From Rhodospirillaceae bacterium (lineage in GTDB: Bacteria; Pseudomonadota; Alphaproteobacteria; Micavibrionales; UBA2020): DNA of 5,852 bases. Shown here piece after piece: positions 5,789 through 5,852 of the stretch. The DNA is taken from positions 1 to 5,852 of the forward strand of contig DQGU01000217.1 of assembly GCA_003524565.1 (NCBI GenBank), written 5' to 3'. Under the pieces are notes generated by a model, which was given only the letters and a program-made list of their open reading frames with translations, was not told the origin of the DNA and did no database searches. The translations under genes and the position numbers were made by a program. How positions within the stretch are numbered: position 1 is the first letter of the stretch; every line of letters starts with the position of its first letter.

Positions 5789-5817
5789 GTTGTAAACCCC
5801 CGTCATTGTTATGTCAA
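5789..5817 (-). promoter_or_regulatory. Sigma70-type promoter for the unidentified gene
   Basis: On the - strand, TTGACA (5817-5812) is a perfect -35 box, followed by a 17-bp spacer and TACAAC (5794-5789), which matches the -10 consensus at 4 of 6 positions including the key TA and the fifth A. Transcription would start near 5782, leaving a leader of about 30 nt before the ATG at 5752. Its position inside the longer alternative reading is the main reason for the shorter start. Confidence 0.55.
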
Positions 5818-5852
5818 TCATGCTGCGGCGCGAGAAATATAAAAACTCAGAT

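Overview
The window looks like chromosomal DNA from a fairly GC-rich alphaproteobacterium. This rests on an IhfB (integration host factor beta) gene followed by a LapA-domain (DUF1049) gene, a pairing common in Alphaproteobacteria, and on Ala/Arg-rich coding sequence with GC-biased third positions. No genus can be named. I see no mobile element, CRISPR array, tRNA or rRNA.

Layout. On the + strand, 1-2598 is the 3' part of a large gene whose 5' end lies outside the window. It encodes a Pro/Ala-rich linker, a beta-rich domain and a long TPR-like alpha-solenoid. A 224-bp spacer follows with a near-consensus sigma70-type promoter (TTGACA, 17 bp, TAGAAT) and a leader of about 148 nt that can form two hairpins. 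Next is a 369-residue cytosolic-looking protein (2823-3932) made almost entirely of 37-40-residue HEAT/ARM-like repeats. It ends in a short hairpin plus U-rich tail.

The other half of the window is on the - strand and converges on the repeat protein. Read in its own direction, it has an unrecognised 228-residue protein with a coiled coil and a hydrophobic hairpin (5752-5066, with its own TTGACA promoter), a 345-bp intergenic stretch, ihfB (4720-4406), and a LapA-domain inner-membrane protein (4335-3970).

How the genes work together. ihfB and lapA are close, co-oriented and probably co-transcribed. The 345 bp before ihfB is AT-rich, with spaced A/T tracts, several inverted repeats and a good candidate IHF site (an A6 tract, then AATCAAATGAATA), which suggests autoregulation. 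The TPR protein and the HEAT-like protein are neighbouring solenoid (scaffold-type) proteins, but the strong promoter between them means the second can be expressed on its own. I cannot give either a definite function. The points most worth following up are the IHF-like site, the repeat protein with its strong promoter and structured leader, and the unidentified membrane/coiled-coil protein.
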